IMG/VR virus record: IMGVR_UViG_3300044966_000418
Span: 1-39,339 of that record
Length of the DNA: 39,339 nucleotides
Direction: 5' to 3' (one strand)
Origin: a virus
Below the pieces are notes generated by a model. The model ran no database searches. It was not told where the DNA came from and saw nothing but the letters and a program-made list of their open reading frames with translations. The translations under genes were made by a program, and so were the position numbers. The number at the start of each line of letters is the position of its first letter. Position 1 is the stretch's first letter. This document shows, in pieces, positions 1-7,244 of this stretch.

Positions 1-2
1 TT

Positions 3-212
3 GAGACTATTGAGGATGCGCTGACGATGCTGCAAGCGACTGTATTTGAACCAGAATTTGCCGCTCCATTGATCAGGCGAAATATTGAACACGGGCTTTG
101 TTCAAACTATGAGATTCAGTTCTTCAAGGGGCAGAATGGCGTCTGCATGACCGCGAAAATAACCCCCTCCTACAAACCGAAATATCTTGGGAAGCACGAA
201 GGTCTGGAGTGA
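3..212 (+). CDS. Partial hypothetical protein, 5' end outside window
   Basis: The frame is open from the left edge through an internal Met at position 27 to a stop at 210-212, so the gene probably begins before the window. The visible 69 residues are mixed and soluble-looking, with no recognisable motif, membrane segment or signal peptide. It converges tail to tail with the leftward gene ending at 213, with no spacer. No function can be given. Confidence 0.55.
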   Translation, partial: ETIEDALTMLQATVFEPEFAAPLIRRNIEHGLCSNYEIQFFKGQNGVCMTAKITPSYKPKYLGKHEGLE

Positions 213-407
213 TTAACCAAACTTCTCTACCCACTCGGCTAGAAAACGGCTAAGTGGAATGCCATCTCCATCTGCTGTCATGCACTTGCAGCCTTCTGGC
301 TTGCATTCAATCCAGGTGCAGCCGTCGTGATTGATCTTTGGCGAGTTGCCATGACGGCACTTAGCGCGTGACTCAAACTGGTTTTTGATGACTTCAAAGT
401 CGGTCAT
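213..407 (-). CDS. Small cysteine-containing hypothetical protein
   Basis: A 64-residue protein whose ATG overlaps the TGA of the endolysin-like gene by four bases (ATGA at 404-407), so it is probably translationally coupled and is the last gene of the leftward lysis region. It has four cysteines (near residues 17, 30, 39 and 41) and several histidines and acidic residues, suggesting a small metal-binding fold. I do not recognise the family. Confidence 0.65.
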   Translation of the reverse strand: MTDFEVIKNQFESRAKCRHGNSPKINHDGCTWIECKPEGCKCMTADGDGIPLSRFLAEWVEKFG

Positions 408-898
408 ACCATGATGCGGATTCGACTGCGAATCTTTGAGATATGGCGAGTCTTTTTGAGAACAGCGCCACCTTCACGGCTTCCAGCACCATCTGTATTC
501 CCCTCAATACTTTTGATGTTGCCATTTTTATCAGGAGATGAGAGAGCAATTCCAATGTGGCTGAATGTAAAAATCAAAATATCACCAGCCTGAATGTCGC
601 CTTTATGCGGCTTCTTCGTGTGTGTTGATTCGTCTTGTTCACGACTCCAATTCTCGAAGTCCCATGCTCCAGCTGTCCTTGGACGCTTAAATGTCTTGGT
701 TTCCTTAATTCCAGCTAGCACCAGAGCTTCGCGGAAGCACCAACAAACGTAAGCTGCACACCACGGCCAACCAACCTTAGGATTAAGCCAAGTGGACGCC
801 TTGTACTCATCAACGCGAGGTCCGCAGTTTGTGCCATTGACCTCTGTGACTCCGACCTCTTTGAGTGCTACTTGAACGAGTGCTTCTGATAGTTTCAT
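404..898 (-). CDS. Endolysin-like CHAP/NlpC-P60 cysteine peptidase or amidase
   Basis: The 164 residues fit a CHAP-type peptidoglycan hydrolase. A candidate catalytic cysteine lies in PWCAAY (Cys47), a histidine in FSHIGIAL (His114), and a polar third residue in IEGNT (about 132-135). AGDILIF before the histidine is typical of the fold. CHAP enzymes cut the peptide stem or crossbridge of peptidoglycan. No cell-wall-binding domain or signal peptide is visible, so export would need a holin; a tiny membrane protein sits directly upstream with an ATGA overlap. This is the best endolysin candidate in the window. A virion-associated hydrolase is the alternative. Confidence 0.8.
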   Translation of the reverse strand: MKLSEALVQVALKEVGVTEVNGTNCGPRVDEYKASTWLNPKVGWPWCAAYVCWCFREALVLAGIKETKTFKRPRTAGAWDFENWSREQDESTHTKKPHKGDIQAGDILIFTFSHIGIALSSPDKNGNIKSIEGNTDGAGSREGGAVLKKTRHISKIRSRIRIMV

Positions 899-996
899 AC
901 TTTTGGAGAGCTAACAATGATGATGCCCCAAACAAGCAGGCAGATGGCGGTTATCGCAAGAATAGAAACCTGCGCGATAGAGAAATCTTGGATCAT
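895..996 (-). CDS. 33-residue single-span membrane protein, holin candidate
   Basis: The sequence reads ATG at 996-994 to TGA at 897-895. It overlaps the stop of the HExxH gene upstream and the start of the endolysin-like gene downstream by four bases each (ATGA), and such exact coupling supports a real gene. A short polar N-terminus (MIQDFS) is followed by about 20 hydrophobic residues and a short tail ending in SSPKV. Its place immediately before the endolysin suggests a pinholin-like or lysis-regulatory role. This rests on position and topology only. Confidence 0.65.
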   Translation of the reverse strand: MIQDFSIAQVSILAITAICLLVWGIIIVSSPKV

Positions 997-1250
997 GGAT
1001 ATTTGTCTTCCTCAATCATACGGGCGTTGTGCTTGTGAAGGAATTTAGCCAGATCGCTGCTGAGTGTATCAACAACTTCCTCTGGCAGAATCCATTCCCA
1101 CTCATGGAGGAATTCATGGATGAGAATGCGGAGATGATGCTGCCCGCATAAACGCTCGTCAATCTCAATATTACCGTTGCCGTAAGCAAGACCTAAAGCC
1201 TTGTGACGGCCAAGTTTTCTCTTTTTAACGGTTATTGAAGTAACCTTCAC
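993..1250 (-). CDS. Small HExxH metalloprotease-like protein
   Basis: This 85-residue protein starts with GTG at 1250-1248, overlapping the previous stop as GTGA. LIHEFLHEW at about residues 44-52 contains an HExxH zinc-protease signature with an adjacent Glu. Downstream acidic residues (PEEVVD) could supply the third ligand, but I cannot confirm one. The small size recalls SprT-like or minigluzincin-type phage proteins. It lies between an HTH-like gene and the holin candidate, so it could process a virion or host protein late in infection. The motif is directly visible; substrate and activity are unknown. Confidence 0.7.
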   Translation of the reverse strand: MKVTSITVKKRKLGRHKALGLAYGNGNIEIDERLCGQHHLRILIHEFLHEWEWILPEEVVDTLSSDLAKFLHKHNARMIEEDKYP

Positions 1251-1615
1251 TGTTTTTGGCGGATGCTATCAACCATTGCTATGGTGGCCCCACGAATATT
1301 GTTTTTGATTTGATAGCTTGTTTTATTCGGGTTGCGAGCAAGTGAAGCCTTGATTCGATCTTCAAGTGAATAATCAGCATTGGTTTCTTCCTTCTGTCGG
1401 TAACAACGAACGCGAATTGTCATGCGACGTTTAGCATCCCAAACTGGGAAGTCTTGCGCCTCAAATGCTCCAGATGAGACACCGTTTTTCAGCATATCAT
1501 GTACCCTTTCGGGAGAACATTGAAGCTCTTCGGCAATATGCTCCTTGGTATCCCAGCCATGTGGAATGCAATACTTTTCAGCATTGATCTTGTCGATAGC
1601 CTTTTGCCATTTCAT
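1247..1615 (-). CDS. Putative winged-helix DNA-binding protein
   Basis: A 122-residue protein with a helix-turn-helix-like segment at about residues 22-50 (KEHIAEELQCSPERVHDML) followed by a predicted strand region (FPVWDAKRRMTIRVRCY). The arrangement resembles a small winged helix. The C-terminal third is basic. It overlaps the HExxH gene by four bases and follows the metallophosphoesterase gene by 20 bases. It may regulate late transcription or assist packaging. The family is not recognised. Confidence 0.65.
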   Translation of the reverse strand: MKWQKAIDKINAEKYCIPHGWDTKEHIAEELQCSPERVHDMLKNGVSSGAFEAQDFPVWDAKRRMTIRVRCYRQKEETNADYSLEDRIKASLARNPNKTSYQIKNNIRGATIAMVDSIRQKQ

Positions 1616-1635
1616 TTGGTTTTGTGGTATGGTTG

Positions 1636-2634
1636 TTAATCGACAAAGATTGGGAACGTGACCGTTCTTCCGTATCGCTTGTCAAAGATAAAGCCAGTCT
1701 GTGATGGTGGCTCGTAAGGTGCCTTGATGGCGATGGAGTAAGCATTGAAGCCAATCAAGCTCCCGTTACACACCCACTTTGGATTCTGCTGGCTTTGATG
1801 CCAATGACCAAAGATGTCTAGGTCTGCTGGAACACCTTTGTTCCAAGAAGAAATGGCCTTCTCAACTGGGATGGTCAATCCACCAACGCCACCTTGGTAT
1901 TGCAAGCCGTCTCCGTGATGAATACGGAGTGTTTTGCCATAGAGGTCCAGAAGCAAATGGTAGCCGTCAGAAACATGCCAAGAAGCCTTGTCGGCAAGAT
2001 GCTTTGCCATTGTTTTGTAAAGCATCCACTCATAGCTGTTGGCAGCACCCGTAGCATGACGAGGCTTGCGAGTGTTGCGCCCATGATTCCCATAGCAGCA
2101 TGGAATCACAATCTCTCCAAAGTGTTTGGACAGCAATTCAACTCCGCTGGCGATTTGATCTTGGAGCCACAACACTGTCTGCGTTGGAGACAAGGCGTTA
2201 TTCTCCAACAGTTCCTCGTGGATGTAGCCAGTCATTAAATCGCCACCCAAGATCAGCACAAGGCGATCAATTTTGGCACCATGGCGTTGAATCTTCGCCA
2301 TGCGAATAATCGAGTTCCAGAAGCGATTGATTCGCTGTGCAGCAATATCAAGATTGAACTCATTGAGGTTGTTGATGGTTTTTCCTTCAACCGTCTCTTC
2401 GACATGCCAATCTGATGCAACGGCTACAAAAGTTGCCTCGGAGTCAAAATCGCTGACCGCATTAATCTTGGAAGCAACAGGCTTAACGCCGCCGATTCCA
2501 AGTGCGATATTAAGCTGATTGTCCTTTTCTGAAATGACGTTGAGCAGTTTTTTACGCTCACTCTCAAAGTCGGCCACAGTCTTCTTGTGGCGAATCTCTT
2601 GGGTTTCATGAACAGCGGCGGACCAGTTTTTCAT
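1636..2634 (-). CDS. Calcineurin-like metallophosphoesterase
   Basis: The 332 residues carry all the metal-binding blocks of the calcineurin-like phosphoesterase superfamily in order: SDWH (Asp75, His77), GGD (130-132), GNH (182-184), HHGDG (239-243) and GHWH (276-279). The N-terminal 45 residues look like a charged coiled coil. Such enzymes use two metal ions to hydrolyse phosphomono- or phosphodiesters, and Mre11/SbcD nucleases belong to the fold. Phage members of this size are often near packaging or late genes, with unproven DNA-processing roles. The family call is strong; the substrate is unknown. Confidence 0.88.
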   Translation of the reverse strand: MKNWSAAVHETQEIRHKKTVADFESERKKLLNVISEKDNQLNIALGIGGVKPVASKINAVSDFDSEATFVAVASDWHVEETVEGKTINNLNEFNLDIAAQRINRFWNSIIRMAKIQRHGAKIDRLVLILGGDLMTGYIHEELLENNALSPTQTVLWLQDQIASGVELLSKHFGEIVIPCCYGNHGRNTRKPRHATGAANSYEWMLYKTMAKHLADKASWHVSDGYHLLLDLYGKTLRIHHGDGLQYQGGVGGLTIPVEKAISSWNKGVPADLDIFGHWHQSQQNPKWVCNGSLIGFNAYSIAIKAPYEPPSQTGFIFDKRYGRTVTFPIFVD

Positions 2635-2658
2635 ATCGCGAGGATAGGTGTTGATGGT

Positions 2659-2778
2659 TTACTTCTTCATTCCTTTGGGGATCTTCCCAAATGGGATTCC
2701 AAGGAAGGATAGTGTATCTTTGCCCTGTGTTTTGACGGCCTTCTTGACTGTTTTTGCTGGCTTTGTTGGTTTTTTCAT
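2659..2778 (-). CDS. 39-residue lysine-rich basic protein
   Basis: This short gene sits between a tiny membrane-protein gene (10 bases upstream) and the metallophosphoesterase gene. The first half is almost only Lys, Thr, Pro, Ala and Val (begins MKKPTKPAKTVKKAVK), like a histone-H1-type tail. The second half contains LSFLGIPFGKIPKG, a short hydrophobic stretch. It could be a nucleic-acid-binding or membrane-active basic peptide. The spacing fits a gene, but there is no overlap to prove coupling. Confidence 0.5.
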   Translation of the reverse strand: MKKPTKPAKTVKKAVKTQGKDTLSFLGIPFGKIPKGMKK

Positions 2779-2788
2779 TTGGTATATT

Positions 2789-2884
2789 TTATGGTTTCAC
2801 TGAAACTATTAGCGCCCAGACTGATATGGATACCACTGCAAAACTGAATCCTATAAACTCATTAGCGGTTAAATATAAACTCAT
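2789..2884 (-). CDS. 31-residue single-span membrane protein
   Basis: The ATG (2884-2882) overlaps the TGA of the lipoprotein gene as ATGA. A polar N-terminus (MSLYLTANE) precedes one hydrophobic helix of about 19 residues and a basic end (VKP). Sitting directly after a small lipoprotein, it could be an inner-membrane partner in lysis, for example a holin or minimal spanin-like component, but it lacks the periplasmic coiled coil of a classical i-spanin. Support is coupling plus composition. Confidence 0.6.
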   Translation of the reverse strand: MSLYLTANEFIGFSFAVVSISVWALIVSVKP

Positions 2885-3075
2885 GGTTGAATATTGCGAG
2901 GAGATTTTGCGCTGGTTCTGCCAAACTCGGCAGTGGCGGCGGAAATTGCCCCAGCTTTGCCACCAGTAAGATAACCGACTCCGCCAGCTACCGCGATGCG
3001 TTTTACGTTGGATGAGTCTGTAATTGAGCAAGAAGACAGCGTTGAGACGACAAGGATAAGTGAGAGGTATTTCAT
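2881..3075 (-). CDS. Small phage lipoprotein, o-spanin-like candidate
   Basis: The start chosen is ATG 3075-3073, which overlaps the previous stop as ATGA; a longer frame extends to 3207 but would overlap the upstream gene. The 64-residue product opens with MKYLSLILVVSTLSSC, a lipoprotein signal with an LSSC lipobox, so acylation at Cys16 is predicted. The mature part holds a Gly/Ala-rich segment like those of glycine-zipper lipoproteins. Short lipoproteins in lysis regions often act as outer-membrane spanin subunits, implying a Gram-negative host. The lipobox is seen; the lysis role is inferred. Confidence 0.68.
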   Translation of the reverse strand: MKYLSLILVVSTLSSCSITDSSNVKRIAVAGGVGYLTGGKAGAISAATAEFGRTSAKSPRNIQP

Positions 3076-3551
3076 GGTGCGGCAACTTGAACAAGTAGTG
3101 GTGAAATGCCCAAGTGGGCAGGGGAGACTTCTGCTGAAGGAATGCGAAGAAGGAGACGAGTTCCAGCATCCGCTAGCATCTTGTGAACCGCCTCGGAACA
3201 GAACCATTTGCCATTCTCTCGTGCTGGTTTTTTGGTGACGAATCGAGCCACGCTCCAGTAGTCGTATGGCATGCCAAGCTGGCCCAAGAATAGGCTAATG
3301 GCATGATTGTAATCCTCATCGCTCATGCTTGGGATGGCAAACCAGTCGATCAATCGGTTATCTGATTCGTCCAGAGTGTGGAGCCGGACCCCTTTGAATT
3401 CTCGCGATTCAATAATGCGATTTGTGGTGCCTGGAATAAGCATCGCCGCATGTGAATACTTTGAGCGCGTCTGCTTTTTGATAAGCCAGGACACCACTCC
3501 ATCGCCATTGAATAAGGCAATGCGTGGCTTCATGTTTGGTTCCATATTCAT
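3072..3551 (-). CDS. YiiX-like permuted NlpC/P60 (papain-fold) protein
   Basis: The 159 residues show the order expected for permuted NlpC/P60 proteins: an early histidine in SKYSHAAML (His34) and a late cysteine in KWFCSEAVHKML (Cys118), the reverse of ordinary CHAP/NlpC enzymes. GMPYDYW before the cysteine is also typical. Such proteins may cleave amide or ester bonds in cell-wall peptides or lipids. It is coupled by ATGA overlaps to genes on both sides, placing it in the particle-accessory or lysis operon. The fold is likely; the substrate is unknown. Confidence 0.72.
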   Translation of the reverse strand: MNMEPNMKPRIALFNGDGVVSWLIKKQTRSKYSHAAMLIPGTTNRIIESREFKGVRLHTLDESDNRLIDWFAIPSMSDEDYNHAISLFLGQLGMPYDYWSVARFVTKKPARENGKWFCSEAVHKMLADAGTRLLLRIPSAEVSPAHLGISPLLVQVAAP

Positions 3552-4000
3552 GTCAGTGCGTAATCAACGCCAGAGAGGTCTGGCACATCTGCCCAGTCGT
3601 CGACAGTTGGGTCGAACAAGGTAAATTGCAGACCTTCTGGCAAATCAAGAATAGCCCAGACGAACACATGGAGATCGTGGCTTGATCCTTCAGGTGCATT
3701 TGCACGCAGCGTTCCAACAGCCCAAGAGCATCCTTCTTTAGCAGCAGCAAGCTGTGCTTGATGAACAACTGCGCGAGCTTGGTCCTCGCATTCCCACAAT
3801 TCGCTTTGCCAAGGTCTATAGGCTTGATCTGCTACCTTACGCAGCATTGGCTTAGACGGGCAAGCCATAATGCCCTTCTGCATGAGGAATCTGAAATTAG
3901 ATAGCGTTTTTCCCTCAAGTGCTCGCACTACTAGCGAATGAACCGTGGCCCCGTTTAGACAGCGAAGTTGTCGCTTAGGCTTGGAGGTGAAAGGCCACAT
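3548..4000 (-). CDS. Transglutaminase/papain-like domain protein (tentative)
   Basis: A 150-residue protein with a Cys-His-Asp order that could form a papain-like triad: Cys in WECEDQARA (about 71), His in SHDLHVFVW (about 108-112) and Asp in FDPTVDDW (about 130). Spacing and the strand after His resemble transglutaminase-like domains found in some phage structural operons. It precedes the YiiX-like gene with an ATGA overlap. An alternative is a non-enzymatic structural protein. Moderate confidence in the gene, low in the fold. Confidence 0.6.
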   Translation of the reverse strand: MWPFTSKPKRQLRCLNGATVHSLVVRALEGKTLSNFRFLMQKGIMACPSKPMLRKVADQAYRPWQSELWECEDQARAVVHQAQLAAAKEGCSWAVGTLRANAPEGSSHDLHVFVWAILDLPEGLQFTLFDPTVDDWADVPDLSGVDYALT

Positions 4001-4003
4001 AAG

Positions 4004-4315
4004 TTAAGGTTTTTTCATGGACTCCTTAATCTCCGTCACTGCCTCTCGAATGTATTGCAGATCTCGCGACTGAACGGCTGAATCTTTTTGGATGGCATTG
4101 ATGATGGATGAATGCGCCCTCAGTTCTCCGCGCATTTCAGAACGATCTGTGCTGGAGATTCGATCAGCATCGGCAAGACTGGAGATCCGGCCTTCTTGCG
4201 TTGCTACCCATCCGCCCACGGCAGCGGCACCACTTAAAAGTCCAATGACGCCACCAATGAGCCATCGGATGGTTTTGCGAAGTTCATCAATGGCGAGGGA
4301 TTCGTCGTGGCTCAT
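4004..4315 (-). CDS. Membrane protein with coiled-coil tail (holin- or i-spanin-like)
   Basis: The 103 residues begin with a short charged region, then one transmembrane segment at about residues 18-40 (WLIGGVIGLLSGAAAVGGWV), followed by a long polar helical region with heptad-like spacing to the C-terminus. An N-terminal anchor with a periplasmic coiled coil is the topology of i-spanins and also of some haemolysin-XhlA-like phage proteins in reverse. Its position between the tail adhesins and the lysis genes fits either. It could pair with the lipoprotein at 2881-3075. Confidence 0.68.
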   Translation of the reverse strand: MSHDESLAIDELRKTIRWLIGGVIGLLSGAAAVGGWVATQEGRISSLADADRISSTDRSEMRGELRAHSSIINAIQKDSAVQSRDLQYIREAVTEIKESMKKP

Positions 4316-4348
4316 GGTTTATTCTGAAGTGTGATTAAATGTAGATAA

Positions 4349-5251
4349 TCATGGAATGCCAAAGTACGTCTTCTGAGCGGCTACGAAAGCGGGCCACCCA
4401 GGAAGCGTTGTTGGGTTACTGGAAAAAACAATGACTTCTGAAATAGTATTGCCTGCTGTATTATTCCAATTGCTGGTTGTTGATTGATTTCCGCCAATGC
4501 GAGCATTGGACATTTCAAGCTGTGTATTACCGGCGTCCCCAGTTGCATTCAAGTTTCCGTCGATATAAATTTGTGAGCTAGAGCCATTGCTCAAAAAACC
4601 ATAGACATGTTTTCCTGGTGAAATGCTTGTGCCAGCAAGTGTAGTTCCCCAGTTTTGTTGTGGCAATGTGCCACTCATTCGAGTAAACCTATTTAATGAA
4701 TTTGAAGATGTTCCAAGTAATACTCTAGTTCCAGTGATAGAAGCTTGATTTGCAACGATAGAGAAAAATGTAGGTTGCGGCAAAGCCTGTAAATCAAGTC
4801 CAAGAGTTCGATTGGAAGCTGCTGATCCACCCATTTCACCACGGCTTTGGAATGTAGTTCCAAACTGCATTTGATTGCCAGTCGTTAGCTGCGTGGCATC
4901 CGTATTTTGAAATTGATCATACGCAGTGACCCAATTTGCCTGTGTCCCACCGCTATCAGCGGCTATGGCTGCGGCGGCAGTCAGATCAAGTGTGCCATCA
5001 GGCAAAAAGGCAATATCAGCTTCAGCATTGGCACCGTTACCTCGTAGCCGACAAGCTGGGCCAGTGTAAGCAGAGCGCAGCCTACGAACTGAGGAGGCAT
5101 GACGAATCATTGCACCCTGCGCCACCAGTGCATCAAGCGGTCCCACAAATGGCGTATTTCCACCACCAATAATCTGCAAATAGGTATTGTAGAGCATCGT
5201 CTGAATGCTCACAGGTGGTGGTATCTGCAATGTCTGTGGAACGCCAGCCAT
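4349..5251 (-). CDS. Tail adhesin with arabinofuranosidase-B/lectin-like fold
   Basis: The 300-residue product begins with a short module (QTLQIPPPVSIQTML) shared with the next gene. It continues with YTGPACRLRG...DIAFLPDGTLD and WVTAYDQF, which resembles the alpha-L-arabinofuranosidase B catalytic-type lectin domain seen in phage tail proteins. The rest is Ser/Thr/Asn-rich beta structure of LamG-like texture (GKHVYGFLSNGSSSQIYIDG) ending near FVAAQKTYFGIP. It probably binds or trims a surface glycan during adsorption. Catalytic residues cannot be assigned, so binding without catalysis is possible. Confidence 0.72.
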   Translation of the reverse strand: MAGVPQTLQIPPPVSIQTMLYNTYLQIIGGGNTPFVGPLDALVAQGAMIRHASSVRRLRSAYTGPACRLRGNGANAEADIAFLPDGTLDLTAAAAIAADSGGTQANWVTAYDQFQNTDATQLTTGNQMQFGTTFQSRGEMGGSAASNRTLGLDLQALPQPTFFSIVANQASITGTRVLLGTSSNSLNRFTRMSGTLPQQNWGTTLAGTSISPGKHVYGFLSNGSSSQIYIDGNLNATGDAGNTQLEMSNARIGGNQSTTSNWNNTAGNTISEVIVFSSNPTTLPGWPAFVAAQKTYFGIP

Positions 5252-5253
5252 AA

Positions 5254-5457
5254 TTAGGATTGAATTTCTCCTCCTGCTGCATTGTAGATGGCGTAGTAAA
5301 GCGTCTGTTCGCTCACTGGAGGCGGCGGAACAGCCAGTGGATCATAGGTGATCGTTCCTGGGTTATTAAGATTTACCAATCCAACACGAATAGCATTCAG
5401 CAGCGTTGGAACGCTAACAGGTGGCGGAACCGACAGTGTTTGTAATTGTCCAGGCAT
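5254..5457 (-). CDS. Short tail-associated protein with duplicated PPPVS module
   Basis: This 67-residue protein is largely two copies of one motif: LSVPPPVSVPTLLNAI (about 8-23) and LAVPPPPVSEQTLYYAIY (about 41-58). The first 20 residues of the gene downstream at 4349-5251 carry a third copy. Repetition across adjacent genes suggests a shared docking or oligomerisation module for receptor-binding proteins. No catalytic motif is visible. The stop lies two bases before the next start, consistent with coupled translation. Confidence 0.65.
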   Translation of the reverse strand: MPGQLQTLSVPPPVSVPTLLNAIRVGLVNLNNPGTITYDPLAVPPPPVSEQTLYYAIYNAAGGEIQS

Positions 5458-5517
5458 TGTTGATACCTTGTAGCGTTTGATTCACAAATCAATCAAAATT
5501 CAATTGGCATAAATGTG

Positions 5518-6945
5518 TTAACCGATAAAAGAAGAAGATCCCCCACCACCGCCAGAAGTTACTAATGGTTCTGTTGATCCAATAGATGGATAGCTCAATG
5601 TTCCAGAGTAACTTGCTGCGGTTTGAGTAAATGTTCCAACTCCTGCATTTCTACATGCGGCACCACCTCCAGTTGCGGAATTCAATCTAAAGTTACCAGT
5701 TGCCTCCTCAACCCACGGAGAGGTGCTGGAGGAAAGCGTTACTGGACCCGTGTTAAAAACAGCGCCTATAGCATTTGTTTGACCGCTAGTATTAGCAAGT
5801 GTTCCTGCGCCAAAAGCACAATTATTGATTCCTCCCACACGGCTAGCGTTACCAGCTAAGTTGATCCCATATCCTCCATTTTTTACCAAAATGCAGTTAG
5901 TTATATTAATTGGTAGTGCAGCATTCAAACTCTGTCTTATTCCATCGCTTGTGTTATTATATGATACACAACCATTAAAATAAGCATAGGCTGTGGAGAT
6001 GTTAAATCCTATGCCTCCATTAGTATCTGAAATACAGTCTATAAAATTAGCAGTCGATCCAGTAACTGAAAATCCAGCAGTGTTTGATCCTGTATTATCA
6101 TGTGCAATACATCTCTCAAATACAGTTGGGCTACTGCTAAAAAATGCACCGTAGGTCGATTGATTGCCAGCATTGCAAGCATAACTCTCACATTCAATGA
6201 CATGACAACCATCAACTCCAATTTGCAGACCTACGCCGCGAGAGCCTGTAAAAACGCATCTTTTGATTTGATTTCCAGCGTTTGAAAAAAAATAAACTAA
6301 AGTTGCGATTCCTGTTGCTCCATTGTTTGCAAATATAAGATCAATATATTGGTTTCCAGCAGATGTATTAGTTAGAAGAGTGTAACTTCCTCCAGTATTT
6401 CCGCCATTAATCGTAGCCTTTCCACCATCTCCAACTGTTGTTGTGTATCCCTGGAACACTGTAGGACCAGCGACATTATGAGTCATCGCTGCTGTTATTG
6501 AGTAATTGGTTCCTGATTTGAAATTAACCCTTAATGGATGAGCGTTTACATTTGTCATGGTTCCAGCAACAAACCCAAATGGGAAACCGCTCGTTCCATT
6601 TGGACCCTTCCATTTTCCTCCAACCGTGCATGACCGTAATATTGCGCTATTTGGTGGTGCTGTTCCGCTTTTAGCTGTGCTTGATATATCAAGTGATGCT
6701 CCCCCACCATTAACTGCTGTTACTCGACCAACGTAACCAGTCACAGTTGCACCATCTGCATAAATACTGGCAAAATCTCCAACGCTTACGCTGCTAAAAG
6801 GAGTTGCGCCAAAAGCTGCTGTGAAACGATTTGGAGCCGCGATGCCCCAATCACCATTTGTGCTAGTAATAACAAACGGCTTGTCATCGCCAGCGTTTAA
6901 GTTGCTGCCAGTAGCTGTATCGCAGTAAAATTCAGTGTATGGCAT
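5518..6945 (-). CDS. Right-handed beta-helix tail adhesin/tailspike-like protein
   Basis: The 475 residues are rich in Gly, Asn, Ser and Thr. Residues about 190-390 repeat a pattern of short strands with cysteines and asparagines (FERCIAHDN, FIDCISDTNGGIGFN, FNGCVSYNNTSDGIRQ, ITNCILVKNGGYGIN), typical of parallel beta-helix (pectate-lyase-like) folds. The end is a glycine run followed by SSSFIG, a possible flexible tip. Such proteins bind and sometimes hydrolyse polysaccharide. No catalytic residues can be assigned. Its place among other fibre-like genes supports a receptor-binding role. Confidence 0.78.
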   Translation of the reverse strand: MPYTEFYCDTATGSNLNAGDDKPFVITSTNGDWGIAAPNRFTAAFGATPFSSVSVGDFASIYADGATVTGYVGRVTAVNGGGASLDISSTAKSGTAPPNSAILRSCTVGGKWKGPNGTSGFPFGFVAGTMTNVNAHPLRVNFKSGTNYSITAAMTHNVAGPTVFQGYTTTVGDGGKATINGGNTGGSYTLLTNTSAGNQYIDLIFANNGATGIATLVYFFSNAGNQIKRCVFTGSRGVGLQIGVDGCHVIECESYACNAGNQSTYGAFFSSSPTVFERCIAHDNTGSNTAGFSVTGSTANFIDCISDTNGGIGFNISTAYAYFNGCVSYNNTSDGIRQSLNAALPINITNCILVKNGGYGINLAGNASRVGGINNCAFGAGTLANTSGQTNAIGAVFNTGPVTLSSSTSPWVEEATGNFRLNSATGGGAACRNAGVGTFTQTAASYSGTLSYPSIGSTEPLVTSGGGGGSSSFIG

Positions 6946-6948
6946 GAT

Positions 6949-7242
6949 TTAGTCCAGCTTTAGTGGTTCGCGAACGCATGGTGTCGATATTACATCAAAT
7001 GTTCCTGAAAAATTCAAACCAGAGATAATATTGATGAATGCCCTAACCTGTCCGCATGTTAATGGTTGAACACCTTCAGCACCCCTTCCATCTTCAATTA
7101 TTTCATCATCATTGCCAAGCAGTGGTTCAATGCTAGACCACTTTTGAATTACTGGGGTTGCTCGAATGATAAAATCACGAGCAAACTCGGCAAGAGGTCG
7201 AACGTGATCTGAAACGAATTTAACTGTTTCTGGTGTATTCAT
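6949..7242 (-). CDS. Hypothetical protein between tail fibre and beta-helix adhesin
   Basis: A 97-residue soluble protein with a helical N-terminal half (FVSDHVRPLAEFARDFII) and a C-terminal half with small-residue strands. No motif is recognised. It starts three bases after the large fibre gene ends and stops three bases before the beta-helix gene starts, so it is part of the tail operon. A chaperone or connector for one of the fibres is possible by position only. Confidence 0.65.
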   Translation of the reverse strand: MNTPETVKFVSDHVRPLAEFARDFIIRATPVIQKWSSIEPLLGNDDEIIEDGRGAEGVQPLTCGQVRAFINIISGLNFSGTFDVISTPCVREPLKLD

Positions 7243-7244
7243 TT

